From Anaerobiospirillum thomasii (GTDB lineage: Bacteria; Pseudomonadota; Gammaproteobacteria; Enterobacterales; Succinivibrionaceae), in contig NZ_UAPU01000005.1 of the NCBI RefSeq assembly GCF_900445255.1, positions 1,260,001 to 1,310,528 of the forward strand: a stretch of 50,528 nucleotides of DNA. The letters run 5' to 3'. Every line of letters starts with the position of its first letter. The first letter of the stretch is position 1. Positions 28,890 through 36,791 of the stretch are shown piece by piece. The position numbers and the translations under genes were made by a program. Below the pieces are notes generated by a model. The model was not told where the DNA came from. It made no database searches and saw only the letters and a program-made list of their open reading frames with translations.

Positions 28890-29183
28890 CTAATTTTTCC
28901 CTTTAAAATCAGTTGGCAGATGTGCTTTATTAACCTCACTTTCCCATGCCTGCTGGCAGTGATTTTTGCCAAAAGGACTAAACAGCAGGTCAATAAAGAT
29001 CCTTAATGCTTTGCCATACCAATACCCTTTTTGATTTAAACGCCACGCATTAGCGCTGATTGTCATGTCTGCATAGCACTTATAATCATGCTTAAAGACG
29101 CTGATTAGCAAGCCTATAAAACACATCAGCACTTGGTCTATAGAGATTAATAACTGCTTTAAATTTCTAAAAAAGTTTTTCAT
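28890..29183 (-). CDS. Small conserved prophage protein of unknown function
   Basis: The 97-residue protein has an amphipathic/hydrophobic N-terminal half (about 10-30, VLMCFIGLLISVF). The motif ISANAWRLNQ then leads to a C-terminal region FIDLLFSPFGKNHCQQAWESE. I know this layout (S-x-x-A/C-W-R, then IDxLFF...HC...) from small proteins at the end of prophage late operons, often near lysis genes, but no function is established. It is the last gene before the putative prophage edge. Start ATG at 29183. Confidence 0.6.
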   Translation of the reverse strand: MKNFFRNLKQLLISIDQVLMCFIGLLISVFKHDYKCYADMTISANAWRLNQKGYWYGKALRIFIDLLFSPFGKNHCQQAWESEVNKAHLPTDFKGKN

Positions 29184-29200
29184 AAAATACCATAATATAA

Positions 29201-29314
29201 TTAAATATTAACCAAATAAAAGAAAATTCCGTAAGGTATGAGAGCTAAACCTATTAACCCCAGCATGATGCAAAGTCTTAAAATATTTGTCCAAAAAAAT
29301 CCATTAAAAAGCAT
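29201..29314 (-). CDS. 37-residue membrane peptide (prophage)
   Basis: This short open frame has a good ribosome-binding site (AGGGATATTATT then ATG) and encodes one long hydrophobic helix (about 9-33). It lies 17 bases before the next gene of the same strand. It may be part of a lysis cassette (holin-like or small-Rz-like), but nothing in the sequence proves this. Confidence 0.45.
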   Translation of the reverse strand: MLFNGFFWTNILRLCIMLGLIGLALIPYGIFFYLVNI

Positions 29315-29415
29315 AATAATATCCCTAAATTGTTTGATATCCAAAATAAATCTCATGTAAATTACTCTTATAATTATAATTTAAGATAGGTGAAATTGAT
29401 GAAGTATTTTGATAG

Positions 29416-29619
29416 TTAGAAAAGAAAATTTAATAGAGTTGCAACAGCAATTATGCCCATAAAGAATAATCCTATAATTTTGTATGCTTGGTCTCTACCG
29501 TCTTTATGCCCTTGTTTGTATTGTTCTAACAGAGCAATTTTTAAATCCTTAGCATCGGCTTTATTGTTTATAAGCTCTTGTATTTGTCTATCTAATTGTG
29601 AAATTGGCTCATCATTCAT
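29416..29619 (-). CDS. 67-residue coiled-coil/TM prophage protein
   Basis: The first 45 residues are polar and heptad-like (DRQIQELINNK...LKIALLEQYKQGHKDGR). One transmembrane helix follows at about 47-66 and ends the protein. This tail-anchored layout is like that of XhlA/holin-accessory peptides, although the family motif is not evident. Its ATG overlaps the stop of the 43-residue gene upstream (ATGA), so the two are translationally coupled. Confidence 0.55.
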   Translation of the reverse strand: MNDEPISQLDRQIQELINNKADAKDLKIALLEQYKQGHKDGRDQAYKIIGLFFMGIIAVATLLNFLF

Positions 29620-29747
29620 TTATTAAACCCTCGTACAAAATATATAACATCTTTGATTAGCCTAAAGATAAAATACAGCCCAACTCCATAGCTACAAACA
29701 GCAATACCAAATAATAAGAATTGCCCTATAAAATTCATGTTATCCAT
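29616..29747 (-). CDS. 43-residue membrane peptide (prophage)
   Basis: The frame encodes one hydrophobic helix (about 5-28) and a basic tail (RLIKDVIYFVRGFNK). An internal ATG three codons in is an alternative start. The four-base overlap with the downstream 67-residue gene supports its being real. It is a candidate holin or holin partner by size and position only. Confidence 0.45.
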   Translation of the reverse strand: MDNMNFIGQFLLFGIAVCSYGVGLYFIFRLIKDVIYFVRGFNK

Positions 29748-29827
29748 AAACAGTACCACGTAAAACAACTCATTGACATCAAGAAAAATATTCATCTATA
29801 ATATAATATCCTTTAAAGAGAATGTTA

Positions 29828-29858
29828 ATAGAAAAGGCACTGAATTAAGGTGCCTTTT
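29828..29858 (-). terminator. Hairpin terminator within the small-gene cluster
   Basis: AAAAGGCAC/GTGCCTTTT (29832-29840 and 29850-29858) forms a 9-bp stem. In the minus direction it ends in TTTTCTATT. It lies immediately after the 36-residue gene. The T-rich tail on the plus strand means it could work in both directions. Confidence 0.7.
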
Positions 29859-29861
29859 GTT

Positions 29862-29972
29862 TTATTTAATTGCTAGGCCTATACAAATAATCAAGAATGT
29901 AACTCCATTAATTAAGCCAAGAACTGATAAAGCATATAGGTATTTAAACCACTTAAATTGATTAAAAAACAT
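29862..29972 (-). CDS. 36-residue membrane peptide (prophage)
   Basis: An AAAGGATAGCAAT ribosome-binding site precedes the ATG. The peptide is one hydrophobic helix (about 12-34) behind an aromatic, basic N-terminus. A terminator flanks it on both sides, so it appears to be an independent tiny transcript between the fibre genes and the 43/67-residue pair. Confidence 0.45.
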   Translation of the reverse strand: MFFNQFKWFKYLYALSVLGLINGVTFLIICIGLAIK

Positions 29973-30046
29973 ATTGCTATCCTTTAAATTTGCTGAAAAC
30001 TTTAGCATTAAATGCTATACTCCTTTTGTACTTGAAGATGTTTATA

Positions 30047-30076
30047 TAATAAAAAAGGCACCTCTTGTGGGTGCCC
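30047..30076 (-). terminator. Terminator of the prophage tail operon
   Basis: GGCACC (30057-30062) pairs with GGTGCC (30070-30075) around a 7-base loop. In the minus direction TTTTTTATTAT follows. It lies about 20 bases past the stop of the last tail-fibre gene. Confidence 0.9.
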
Positions 30077-30096
30077 TTTCTTTATGTGCCTAGTAA

Positions 30097-30726
30097 CTAA
30101 GCCGTATAGTCTTTCATCTCACATTCAATCTTGATTTGATTTAACTCATCAACCGATTGAGCATTATTAATCTTATCTTGTAACGCCCACTTCTGCTGAT
30201 AGATGTTAAGGCCATTCCCTATGTGTTCTGATAACAGCGTCTTAAGATTTTCAAGTGTTACTTTTTGAACGTGGTTATCATAGTCACGATAATCAACTGT
30301 CGTTTGACCTTGAGATGCGAGGGCAAAGGTTGATATTAAATCCTCTAGGTTAGAGCGAGTGCGTCTATCGCCGTTACATTTAAAACCAAGGCTTGATTTA
30401 AAGTACATATTTTTATTTAAGTTGTCCTCAAACTTAGCTGACCTAGTCTCAAGCTCAAGTAATTTGTTCTGCTTAAGCTCATCTAATGTAAGCAAGCAGT
30501 CGCCAATAGGCCACCCATAAAACTTAAGCACGCTGTCTTTTAATTCCTGCACGGTATAGCCATTGTTAATTGATAAGGGTTCATTGCCTGCATCAATAAA
30601 GGCCTTGTATTCTGCATCTGAATTGTCAACAAACTTAAGCCTGTCCTTGTCATACACCTTGCCGTTATCTAACTTGTAGTAAGGGGTGTATGCATTTTCA
30701 GTTTCAAAGTCTGTAATGTCTGTCAT
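30097..30726 (-). CDS. DUF4376-type tail-fibre accessory protein
   Basis: The 209-residue protein resembles DUF4376 proteins found at the end of phage tail-fibre modules. The C-terminal half has the typical CNGDRRTRSNLEDLI segment and a final QDKINNAQSVDELN helix. The N-terminal half has YYKLDNGKVYD. Family members are thought to be fibre assembly or receptor-contact proteins; the role is not established. It directly follows the spike gene. Confidence 0.7.
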   Translation of the reverse strand: MTDITDFETENAYTPYYKLDNGKVYDKDRLKFVDNSDAEYKAFIDAGNEPLSINNGYTVQELKDSVLKFYGWPIGDCLLTLDELKQNKLLELETRSAKFEDNLNKNMYFKSSLGFKCNGDRRTRSNLEDLISTFALASQGQTTVDYRDYDNHVQKVTLENLKTLLSEHIGNGLNIYQQKWALQDKINNAQSVDELNQIKIECEMKDYTA

Positions 30727-30734
30727 GTTATCTC

Positions 30735-31577
30735 CTATGATATTGATGATGATTGATCTACAGTAGTAAGGCCACCTAGATTTTGTGGTTTTCCTTTGCC
30801 GTTAAAGCCTATATGGGAGTTGTAAGAAGCATAATAAGCTTGAGCGTCAGGCCTAGGTGGAGCGATAAAGGACTGGGGAATAAATATTACTATTGAATTA
30901 TAATAGCAGTTAATACCCACTATATTTGTTAATGAGTTGCCAATCGTTAAGCTGTTAGCCATCAGTAAAATTGAACAATCTACTTGCGCTCTAAACAACT
31001 CGGCACCTTTTCCTGTTGTAGTTCCATTGATTGTTATGTTTGCAGTTTCTATTATTTGTATATGTGAGTTTCTGTTAGGATAAAAAACTCTATGCACACA
31101 GTTATCTTTTAAAGTAACAGTAAATGTATCAGTAAAATATACCATGGAACTGTCAGCACAATATAGCAAATTATCATCGTATGTCTGCTTAAAGTTAATG
31201 CCTTTAAAAGTCACAAAGCTTTGGTAAATCTTTATATGATTAAGTACTACATTGTGCCCATTGGAATTAATTTCAAGAAACCCACCCATATTAATCGCTC
31301 TTATTTTGATAACATCTTCTGTCTCTATGTAGTCGGTTAAAAAATTAATTCTAATAAAATAATTTGTGCATACATAATTTAATATATATCTTAAGCACTT
31401 ACTTAAAGTTTTAAATGGCTTATCTTGTGAGCCGTCAGCTGTACTATCATCACCTTGATTAGATATATATAAGGCTAAATCGCTTTCCTGTCTAAGATAT
31501 GATTTATTTAATAACCTAGTAGCCAAGTCTTTAGAAATTTGCTCGGCTACTAAGCCATTGATTTTAATATTACTCAT
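30735..31577 (-). CDS. Putative tail spike, right-handed beta-helix type
   Basis: After a short adapter (about 1-30) comes LYISNQGDDSTADGSQDKPF, then TLSKCLRYI. This Y-V-x-x-x-G-x-D-x-x-D-G-x-x-x-x-P-F/L pattern marks the first turn of pectate-lyase-like beta-helices in phage spikes and DUF1565 proteins. Following segments repeat short strands (TFKGINF, ANITINGT, NSLTIGNSL) in keeping with helix coils. It probably forms a trimeric receptor-binding or depolymerase spike, without visible catalytic residues. Its start overlaps the fibre gene stop (ATGA). Confidence 0.65.
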   Translation of the reverse strand: MSNIKINGLVAEQISKDLATRLLNKSYLRQESDLALYISNQGDDSTADGSQDKPFKTLSKCLRYILNYVCTNYFIRINFLTDYIETEDVIKIRAINMGGFLEINSNGHNVVLNHIKIYQSFVTFKGINFKQTYDDNLLYCADSSMVYFTDTFTVTLKDNCVHRVFYPNRNSHIQIIETANITINGTTTGKGAELFRAQVDCSILLMANSLTIGNSLTNIVGINCYYNSIVIFIPQSFIAPPRPDAQAYYASYNSHIGFNGKGKPQNLGGLTTVDQSSSIS

Positions 31578-32284
31578 AAAAATACCTCGCCGTTAAATGG
31601 TTCTACATATAATGTGTTAGGTTGTTTCTCGCTTGGAGCTGATGCTACAAATTCAACCTTGCCCTTTTTAAGCTCGTCTTGTAATGCAGTTATTGCTCCT
31701 CCATACCCACCTGGTGGCATGGTTGCTGTATCAAGACCTAAATCATCTTTTAAATGCCTGCTTAATGTGGCCGGTGTTACTATGGTGTTGCCACTGTTGC
31801 CAAGCTTGACCTCATCAGAGGTTGCAATCTCTGCCACGCCTGCTGTTTCTGTTGTTGCAGGTGGATTTAAAAAATTGGCATCTCCAAAGGTCACAGAGGT
31901 AGGTTTAAACCCTTGAACAAGGAAATCAATTGCAAGCTCTGCTATAGATGCGCCTACTTTTTGAATGATTGGCTCTGCCTGCGAATACACTCCAAAGAGT
32001 GTGCCATTATCGGTATATATGCCAAAGGCTCTGACAGAATAGACAGCTGCGCTTTCATCTCTTGCAAGAATATGTATAATGCCGTCTCCAACATTAGCGC
32101 CAGATAGAGTGGTAACGCTTGCCACCTCATTGGTCAGTTGAGAAGTGTTAACATCTACCGTCTGATCGGTATCTGAAAATTTCACAGTCTGTAAGAGTAC
32201 AGGCGCTGTACCATTTTTCTCGGCATTTATGATCTCATTAAGACCTGCCGTGGTTAGTGTGATATTAATTGGCTGTACTGCCAT
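31574..32284 (-). CDS. Tail fibre protein (P2 gpH-type N-terminus)
   Basis: The 236-residue protein has the N-terminal phage tail-collar-fibre domain: an ITLTTAGLNEIINAEKNGTAP opening and RAFGIYTDNGTLFGVYS (about 83-99). It ends in a short TTETAGVAEIATSDEVKLG repeat segment of the kind that links fibres. It is much shorter than P2 gpH (669), so it is probably an adapter that carries the beta-helix spike encoded next. It lies in the P2 order after gpI. Confidence 0.8.
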   Translation of the reverse strand: MAVQPINITLTTAGLNEIINAEKNGTAPVLLQTVKFSDTDQTVDVNTSQLTNEVASVTTLSGANVGDGIIHILARDESAAVYSVRAFGIYTDNGTLFGVYSQAEPIIQKVGASIAELAIDFLVQGFKPTSVTFGDANFLNPPATTETAGVAEIATSDEVKLGNSGNTIVTPATLSRHLKDDLGLDTATMPPGGYGGAITALQDELKKGKVEFVASAPSEKQPNTLYVEPFNGEVFL

Positions 32285-32357
32285 GATCTACTCCTATTTT
32301 TAGACAAAAGAATCCCATGCCTTGATGTAAATCAAAGCCATAACTTGTATAAAGCTA

Positions 32358-33185
32358 TTAAATTCGGTTGAAGGAAAGAGGTCTTATACCGTCACTTAAG
32401 GTTAAGGACACACCAAGTTTTGCGCTCTCTTTGGCCTTTGGTGTAAGTCTTGTATATGTTAGGGCTCTTGCGCTTGCACTTATGGTCACTGTTTTATCTG
32501 TAGCACAGCCATAAGGCACACCCACATATTGTGAGATACGGGCAAAAGTTAAAGGTCTTGATGCAGCAGCTGCGTATATATTAGATGCCACATCTGCATT
32601 TTCTGTAATGGTCTGTGATATGCGTCCATAAACCAAAGGCCTTGATGAGCCACCTACAAAGATATCATCCTGAAATTTTTGAATAACAGAAATTGTATAT
32701 TGCGATCTTACCGGCTTGGTGGCATTGATGCTTCTTTTTATATCATATATAAGCTCTTCATCTGCAATGCCCTCAATTTCATTCTGATCAATGCTGATAT
32801 TAAAAGTATGGGGCGCTGTTGGTGGCTCTCTTGCAAACCATTCTGTAATGTAGCCTGCGCTGCCTAAACCCTTGATAGCATTTTTAACGGCACTTACTGT
32901 GCCCATGCGTGTCTTTTCACTAATTAGCGCCTTAAGAGATGATCTTTTTATGTGTAGTGGCCATGAGTCACGCCAGACCTCAGCGTCCCACTGCATTGCC
33001 AAATGGTCCAAAACATCTGAGGGCAGATAGTCAATCTTATATAAGAGCATGCCATCATCTGTGTGAGCGCTTATCTCTTTTAGCTGGCTGTCCAAAGCCT
33101 CTGCGCTGTCTACTACCTTCTTATCCTTTGTAATAGATGAAGGCAGAATGGAGCGCATCAGTGAAGGTGTATTTATTTTTTTCAT
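32358..33185 (-). CDS. Phage tail protein I (P2 gpI) with C-terminal repeats
   Basis: This baseplate wedge protein follows gpJ by a 4-base overlap (ATGA). The first 180 residues are the gpI domain (LPSSITKDKK..., YKIDYLPSDVLDHLAMQWDAEVW, a family signature). P2 gpI has about 176 residues; here there are 275. The extra 95 carry four copies of a short motif R-P/A-L-x-Y/F-x-R-I/L at residues 182, 210, 240 and 268, spaced 28-30. A longer frame upstream (to 33233) exists but overlaps gpJ. The extension is unusual. Confidence 0.85.
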   Translation of the reverse strand: MKKINTPSLMRSILPSSITKDKKVVDSAEALDSQLKEISAHTDDGMLLYKIDYLPSDVLDHLAMQWDAEVWRDSWPLHIKRSSLKALISEKTRMGTVSAVKNAIKGLGSAGYITEWFAREPPTAPHTFNISIDQNEIEGIADEELIYDIKRSINATKPVRSQYTISVIQKFQDDIFVGGSSRPLVYGRISQTITENADVASNIYAAAASRPLTFARISQYVGVPYGCATDKTVTISASARALTYTRLTPKAKESAKLGVSLTLSDGIRPLSFNRI

Positions 33186-34312
33186 TGATCTTCTATGCCT
33201 CCGTATGTGAGATTGACAGCAGATGCAAGGCATTGAGCCACTTCTGACTGCAGCACAACTTTATATTCAGGCTCTGTAATCACAATGCGCTTTGCTCCTG
33301 CTTTTCTGACATATTCAATCAAGACATCAGGATTAATATCAGCACCTATCTTACTTTGTTGCCATAGTCTGTAATCTTCTACTGCTTTGGTGACCTGCTC
33401 TTTTACTTGATTGATACGGTTTATATCGTCTTTGGATAGGTACCAGGTGGCTGTAATTTGATAATTAACAGCTGTAGGAGCACTGACCATAAGCTTATCT
33501 GTAAGAGGTCTTATTGTGTCTGCATTTAAATACGCTGTAAGCGCTTCTAAAAATTCTGTCTGCGGCAGCTCTCCATTGGTCAAAAGTGGATGAATGTAGA
33601 CATTGCCGGGGTGATCTTCAAGTCCGTATATTTTTGCATCTATGATAGCCGTGCTATAGCTTAATGTGTGGTACTCATATGCCTTGGCTGGCCCTGCCAC
33701 TGAAAACGATGCCGGGGCTAGCTTGATGCGCATTGCATAGCGCTCATCATCTTCCCTATCACCTGCGCCAGATGTGGCTGTGATGTTCTCAACTTTGGTA
33801 ATTGAAGGCAGAGGATCTACAAGCTGATTTATCTTGCCCACAGGTATGTTATTGCCAATCTCGCCAAGCTCAAGGGCAGTGGCTGAAATCTCGGCCGTGG
33901 TCTCAGGTGGCATTATTTCATATATGCTGTCAGTGGCAAATGTAAATACACCATTGGTAACTCTTGTCCCCTTTGGAATTGTATAAACACCGTCCTGCGC
34001 TTGGTTGAGCGTGAATTTAAGTGTAGTCTGCGCACCTGTGGCTTCTATTCTTGTCGTATTAACAAAAGCGCCCAGGTGGTCAAGGCGCTCACCTGATGCG
34101 TATGACAGTAAATTCTGCTTGGCGCCAAGGTCAAAGGCGTTACGCTGCTTAATGATAATGGCAGCTAAGGACAAAAGAAAAAGCCTTACAGGGTCAGAAG
34201 GTGCAAGCACTCTGTCTGTGATTCGCTCATACTCTGCAATTATCTCATCTGTGACCCTTTGTGAGTCCACTTCTAAAAAGTTTATATCAGGTAAATTAAA
34301 TCTAGCGCTCAT
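33182..34312 (-). CDS. Baseplate protein J (P2 gpJ / T4 gp6-like)
   Basis: The 376-residue baseplate wedge protein has the baseplate-J architecture. The N-terminal helices end LLSYASGERLDHLGAFVNT (about 82-100), where LDxLG is the family hallmark. A beta-rich centre follows (PKGTRVTNGVFTFATD, GDREDDERYAMRI, AGPAKAYEYHTLSYS). It overlaps W upstream by 11 bases and gpI downstream by 4 bases. Order W-J-I is as in P2. Confidence 0.92.
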   Translation of the reverse strand: MSARFNLPDINFLEVDSQRVTDEIIAEYERITDRVLAPSDPVRLFLLSLAAIIIKQRNAFDLGAKQNLLSYASGERLDHLGAFVNTTRIEATGAQTTLKFTLNQAQDGVYTIPKGTRVTNGVFTFATDSIYEIMPPETTAEISATALELGEIGNNIPVGKINQLVDPLPSITKVENITATSGAGDREDDERYAMRIKLAPASFSVAGPAKAYEYHTLSYSTAIIDAKIYGLEDHPGNVYIHPLLTNGELPQTEFLEALTAYLNADTIRPLTDKLMVSAPTAVNYQITATWYLSKDDINRINQVKEQVTKAVEDYRLWQQSKIGADINPDVLIEYVRKAGAKRIVITEPEYKVVLQSEVAQCLASAVNLTYGGIEDQ

Positions 34313-34631
34313 TCTCTGCCTCTATCTCTATAGTTACAATTGGCAGCAGTCTGCCGTCCATGACATCATCTGCCCCTTGTTTGAAATCTATGCTTTTAAC
34401 TCTAGCCCTTGGCTCATATGTCTTAACAGCGTCAATGATTGAAACTCTGCACTGCATCTGCGCCATCGGTGAGGCATCATCAATAAAGGAGCCATCAATT
34501 CCAAAATCTCTATCAAGTGGCACTGTGCCCTTTATCGTGCTTATAATGGTCTGCACGTTCTGTACAATCTCGGCTACTTCCGATGAGGGATTTAAATCAA
34601 TGTCTGTCAGAGTTGATACAAGCAGCTTCAT
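34302..34631 (-). CDS. Baseplate protein W (P2 gpW / T4 gp25-like)
   Basis: The 109-residue protein has the gp25 lysozyme-like-fold core domain: VPLDRDFGIDGSFID (about 37-51) then RVSIIDAVKTYEPRARV (about 62-78), ending with beta strands. It is a conserved baseplate wedge component of all contractile tails. It overlaps both neighbours by a few bases. Confidence 0.9.
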   Translation of the reverse strand: MKLLVSTLTDIDLNPSSEVAEIVQNVQTIISTIKGTVPLDRDFGIDGSFIDDASPMAQMQCRVSIIDAVKTYEPRARVKSIDFKQGADDVMDGRLLPIVTIEIEAENER

Positions 34632-35086
34632 GAAATCACCTCTTTGACCTTGTTAACGATTTCATTTAAAAGATTAAATCCACCAACCTCGCGCAAGTGC
34701 AAAGTTACTTCTGCAAAGGTGCAGATGCCAATACCTGTAAAATGCTTTCTGTTTTCGTCATAACTTTCTAGAACAAACTCGCCCATATAATCAGGGCCAA
34801 GGATAAGTTTCTGCGCCTGCCCACTCTCTAAGATGTTCTTTAAAACGTCAAAGTAAAGCATAGGCACTGCATTGTGATCCTGCGATAGTGTAATAGTAAA
34901 GGACACAGTAGATAAGGATTTGCCTACATATTCATTTATAGGCATAGCTCCAATTACATCATGCTGTGCATACCTGGCAGAGCGATTGACCTGCACATCT
35001 TTAAAGGTTAGCACCTGTAGACTTGAGCATGTAAATAAGACAGCCTTAAGGCCGTTGCCAAAGTAGCCTAATACGCCTAAGCTCAT
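34628..35086 (-). CDS. GpU-like phage tail protein
   Basis: Alignment by eye of LGVLGYFGNGLKAVLFTCSS and the ENRKHFTGIGICTFAEVTLHLRE end suggests P2 gpU (PF06995), a tail completion protein at the distal or connector end. In P2, U lies between T and X; here it lies after the cargo and before W, an unusual place, so the call is not certain. The start is set at the ATG at 35086, which has GTGAGG upstream. A GTG at 35098 is an alternative. The stop overlaps W (ATGA). Confidence 0.65.
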   Translation of the reverse strand: MSLGVLGYFGNGLKAVLFTCSSLQVLTFKDVQVNRSARYAQHDVIGAMPINEYVGKSLSTVSFTITLSQDHNAVPMLYFDVLKNILESGQAQKLILGPDYMGEFVLESYDENRKHFTGIGICTFAEVTLHLREVGGFNLLNEIVNKVKEVIS

Positions 35087-35204
35087 ATTAAACCTCACAA
35101 AATAAAAACCCTCTAAGAGTTGTCTCGTAGAGGGGATTATTAATCTTAAAAGATTGTATAATTTTCTTGATAGTAGGCAAGTATTTACAATTGCCTTTCT
35201 ATTA

Positions 35205-35654
35205 TCATTTATTAACGTGATTAGAGTGTTTATTATGAATCCTTATTAATAGAATAACTGAATATATAAATAAAATGATTGACCAATAAGGACTATAAAA
35301 CAGCACAAAAAAGTGTAAACCAATCCACGCTGAAAAATGCATAATAAAAGGGATTATCAAGTGTTTTATGGTTCCTGTTATAATGTATGGCATATAGATA
35401 GATATGTATGCTAGTTCTAATAAAAGTAAGAGAATAAAAAAATAACAACCGTTACCGATTCTGTCCACATCAATATCCTTAAGCAACAGAAATGGGATGA
35501 CAAATTTTACAGCGGCTTCAACCGCATGATCTAAGGATAATGTCCCATAAGAATATAGAAACTTAAATGTATCGCATAGAAAAATTAAAAGAAAAGAAAG
35601 ACTTACTGCTTTTATAAATCTGTAAAAATATTTTCCAATTATTTTAAAAATCAC
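35205..35654 (-). CDS. Four-helix membrane protein, candidate immunity partner of PAAR protein
   Basis: This 149-residue protein belongs to no family I recognise. It has about four hydrophobic helices (about 12-32, 44-60, 70-92, 98-140) and a basic end. It starts (GTG) 13 bases after the PAAR gene and is unlike any tail component. A small membrane protein directly after a PAAR-domain gene with a long C-terminal extension is the usual place of an immunity protein. That is inference from position. A 119-base gap with AT-rich sequence separates it from the U-like gene. Confidence 0.5.
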   Translation of the reverse strand: MIFKIIGKYFYRFIKAVSLSFLLIFLCDTFKFLYSYGTLSLDHAVEAAVKFVIPFLLLKDIDVDRIGNGCYFFILLLLLELAYISIYMPYIITGTIKHLIIPFIMHFSAWIGLHFFVLFYSPYWSIILFIYSVILLIRIHNKHSNHVNK

Positions 35655-35667
35655 TTTTTCTACTCTT

Positions 35668-36783
35668 TTATGAAAGCTCTATAACTATTGGCTCAATTTC
35701 TTTACAGTAGTGTATTTTTGAAAGCACCCAAAAATCTTGACCAATGTTATATCTGTCTCTAAATTCTCTAAAATCACTATTGAAGAGAACTTTATAGCTT
35801 GTATTTAATGGAAGCGGTGAAAAATCTAATTCTGCTTTACTCCAGCTTAACAAAGTATCATAACCTTCAAATTGAAATCTATCATCTACATATGTAAAGG
35901 TTTTGTTTATTGTTATACGCCTAAGACCTGTCTGTTTATCAACTTCAACAGAGCCTTCAGATAATACGCGAATTGTATGATTTGCTAAACATGCTCCCAT
36001 TCCATCAATTGAGGTATCTTTCTCAACTTCAATAAAATCGTAATAGTAGTCCTCCCTTTTATAGTAGTCTTTTGAGACCATGTTATAGTAACCGCCAGAA
36101 TCCCATACTCCTATCTTTTTTAGGGTTTCTTTAAAAGCTAATAGTTTTTTATCTGTAGCAAATAAATTCTCTAATAACTTTTTATAAGCGATTTTAAATT
36201 CCTCATATAACATAAACCATTCCCAATCCATAGACAGAATGAAAATTGGAGCTTTTTTATTTTTAATATCTGAAACATTAAATGTATATTTATTATTGGC
36301 CAACCATTTAGCAAGCATCTTAGAAAGCTCAAGCCAGCCTTTTTGATCTTTTTCTAATAATGTATCCTTTAAGGCCTCATGTCTTGCTATTTGTGGGGTG
36401 TAAAATATAACCTCATCTACCTCAGACAAATTGTTTACATTGTCTATGTAGTTATTGGTACTCTTTACAAAATTGACTATATCATCAGGGCCTAAAGAAT
36501 CTACCGTCACTGTAGGACTTCCTGATGCTACAGAGCCACCAATTGAGACAGCATCACCTACACGGCCTACAGGCTTGCCATTTACAAATACTGTAGAGCT
36601 ACCTGATGCGATTACATCAGAATGAGGATCGTGCACGTCACAGCCATGAGGTGCATAGGTACTGCCCACAACGCCTACAGGCTTGCCATCTATCAGTACA
36701 TTGCTTTCACCCCCTACAAGCGATGAAGGAGGGCAGTCATCATGCCCTGTGCAAGTGTCTCCTTGTCTTGTAATTGCTGGCAT
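35668..36783 (-). CDS. PAAR-domain protein with long C-terminal domain (putative effector)
   Basis: Residues 1-100 are a PAAR domain that sharpens the contractile-tail spike tip: PAITRQGDTCTGHDDCPPSS, then CDVHDPHSDVIASGSSTVFVNGKPVGRVGD, with the His/Cys ligands of the zinc site. Residues 105-371 are a separate domain of unknown function rich in Trp, Tyr and charged residues. It ends FTYVDDRFQFEGYDTLLSWSK...FRDRYNIGQDFWVLSK, which recalls domains such as DUF6402 that follow PAAR in T6SS cargo proteins; this resemblance is a guess. P2-type phage PAAR proteins are about 100 residues, so the extension is an added payload. ATG at 36783 with GAGG six bases upstream; a GTG two codons earlier is possible. 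Confidence 0.75.
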   Translation of the reverse strand: MPAITRQGDTCTGHDDCPPSSLVGGESNVLIDGKPVGVVGSTYAPHGCDVHDPHSDVIASGSSTVFVNGKPVGRVGDAVSIGGSVASGSPTVTVDSLGPDDIVNFVKSTNNYIDNVNNLSEVDEVIFYTPQIARHEALKDTLLEKDQKGWLELSKMLAKWLANNKYTFNVSDIKNKKAPIFILSMDWEWFMLYEEFKIAYKKLLENLFATDKKLLAFKETLKKIGVWDSGGYYNMVSKDYYKREDYYYDFIEVEKDTSIDGMGACLANHTIRVLSEGSVEVDKQTGLRRITINKTFTYVDDRFQFEGYDTLLSWSKAELDFSPLPLNTSYKVLFNSDFREFRDRYNIGQDFWVLSKIHYCKEIEPIVIELS

Positions 36784-36791
36784 AAACACCT

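Noticed and set aside
29773-29961. 62-codon plus-strand frame near the prophage end
   Set aside because: It runs through a terminator hairpin and antisense to a better supported 36-residue gene.
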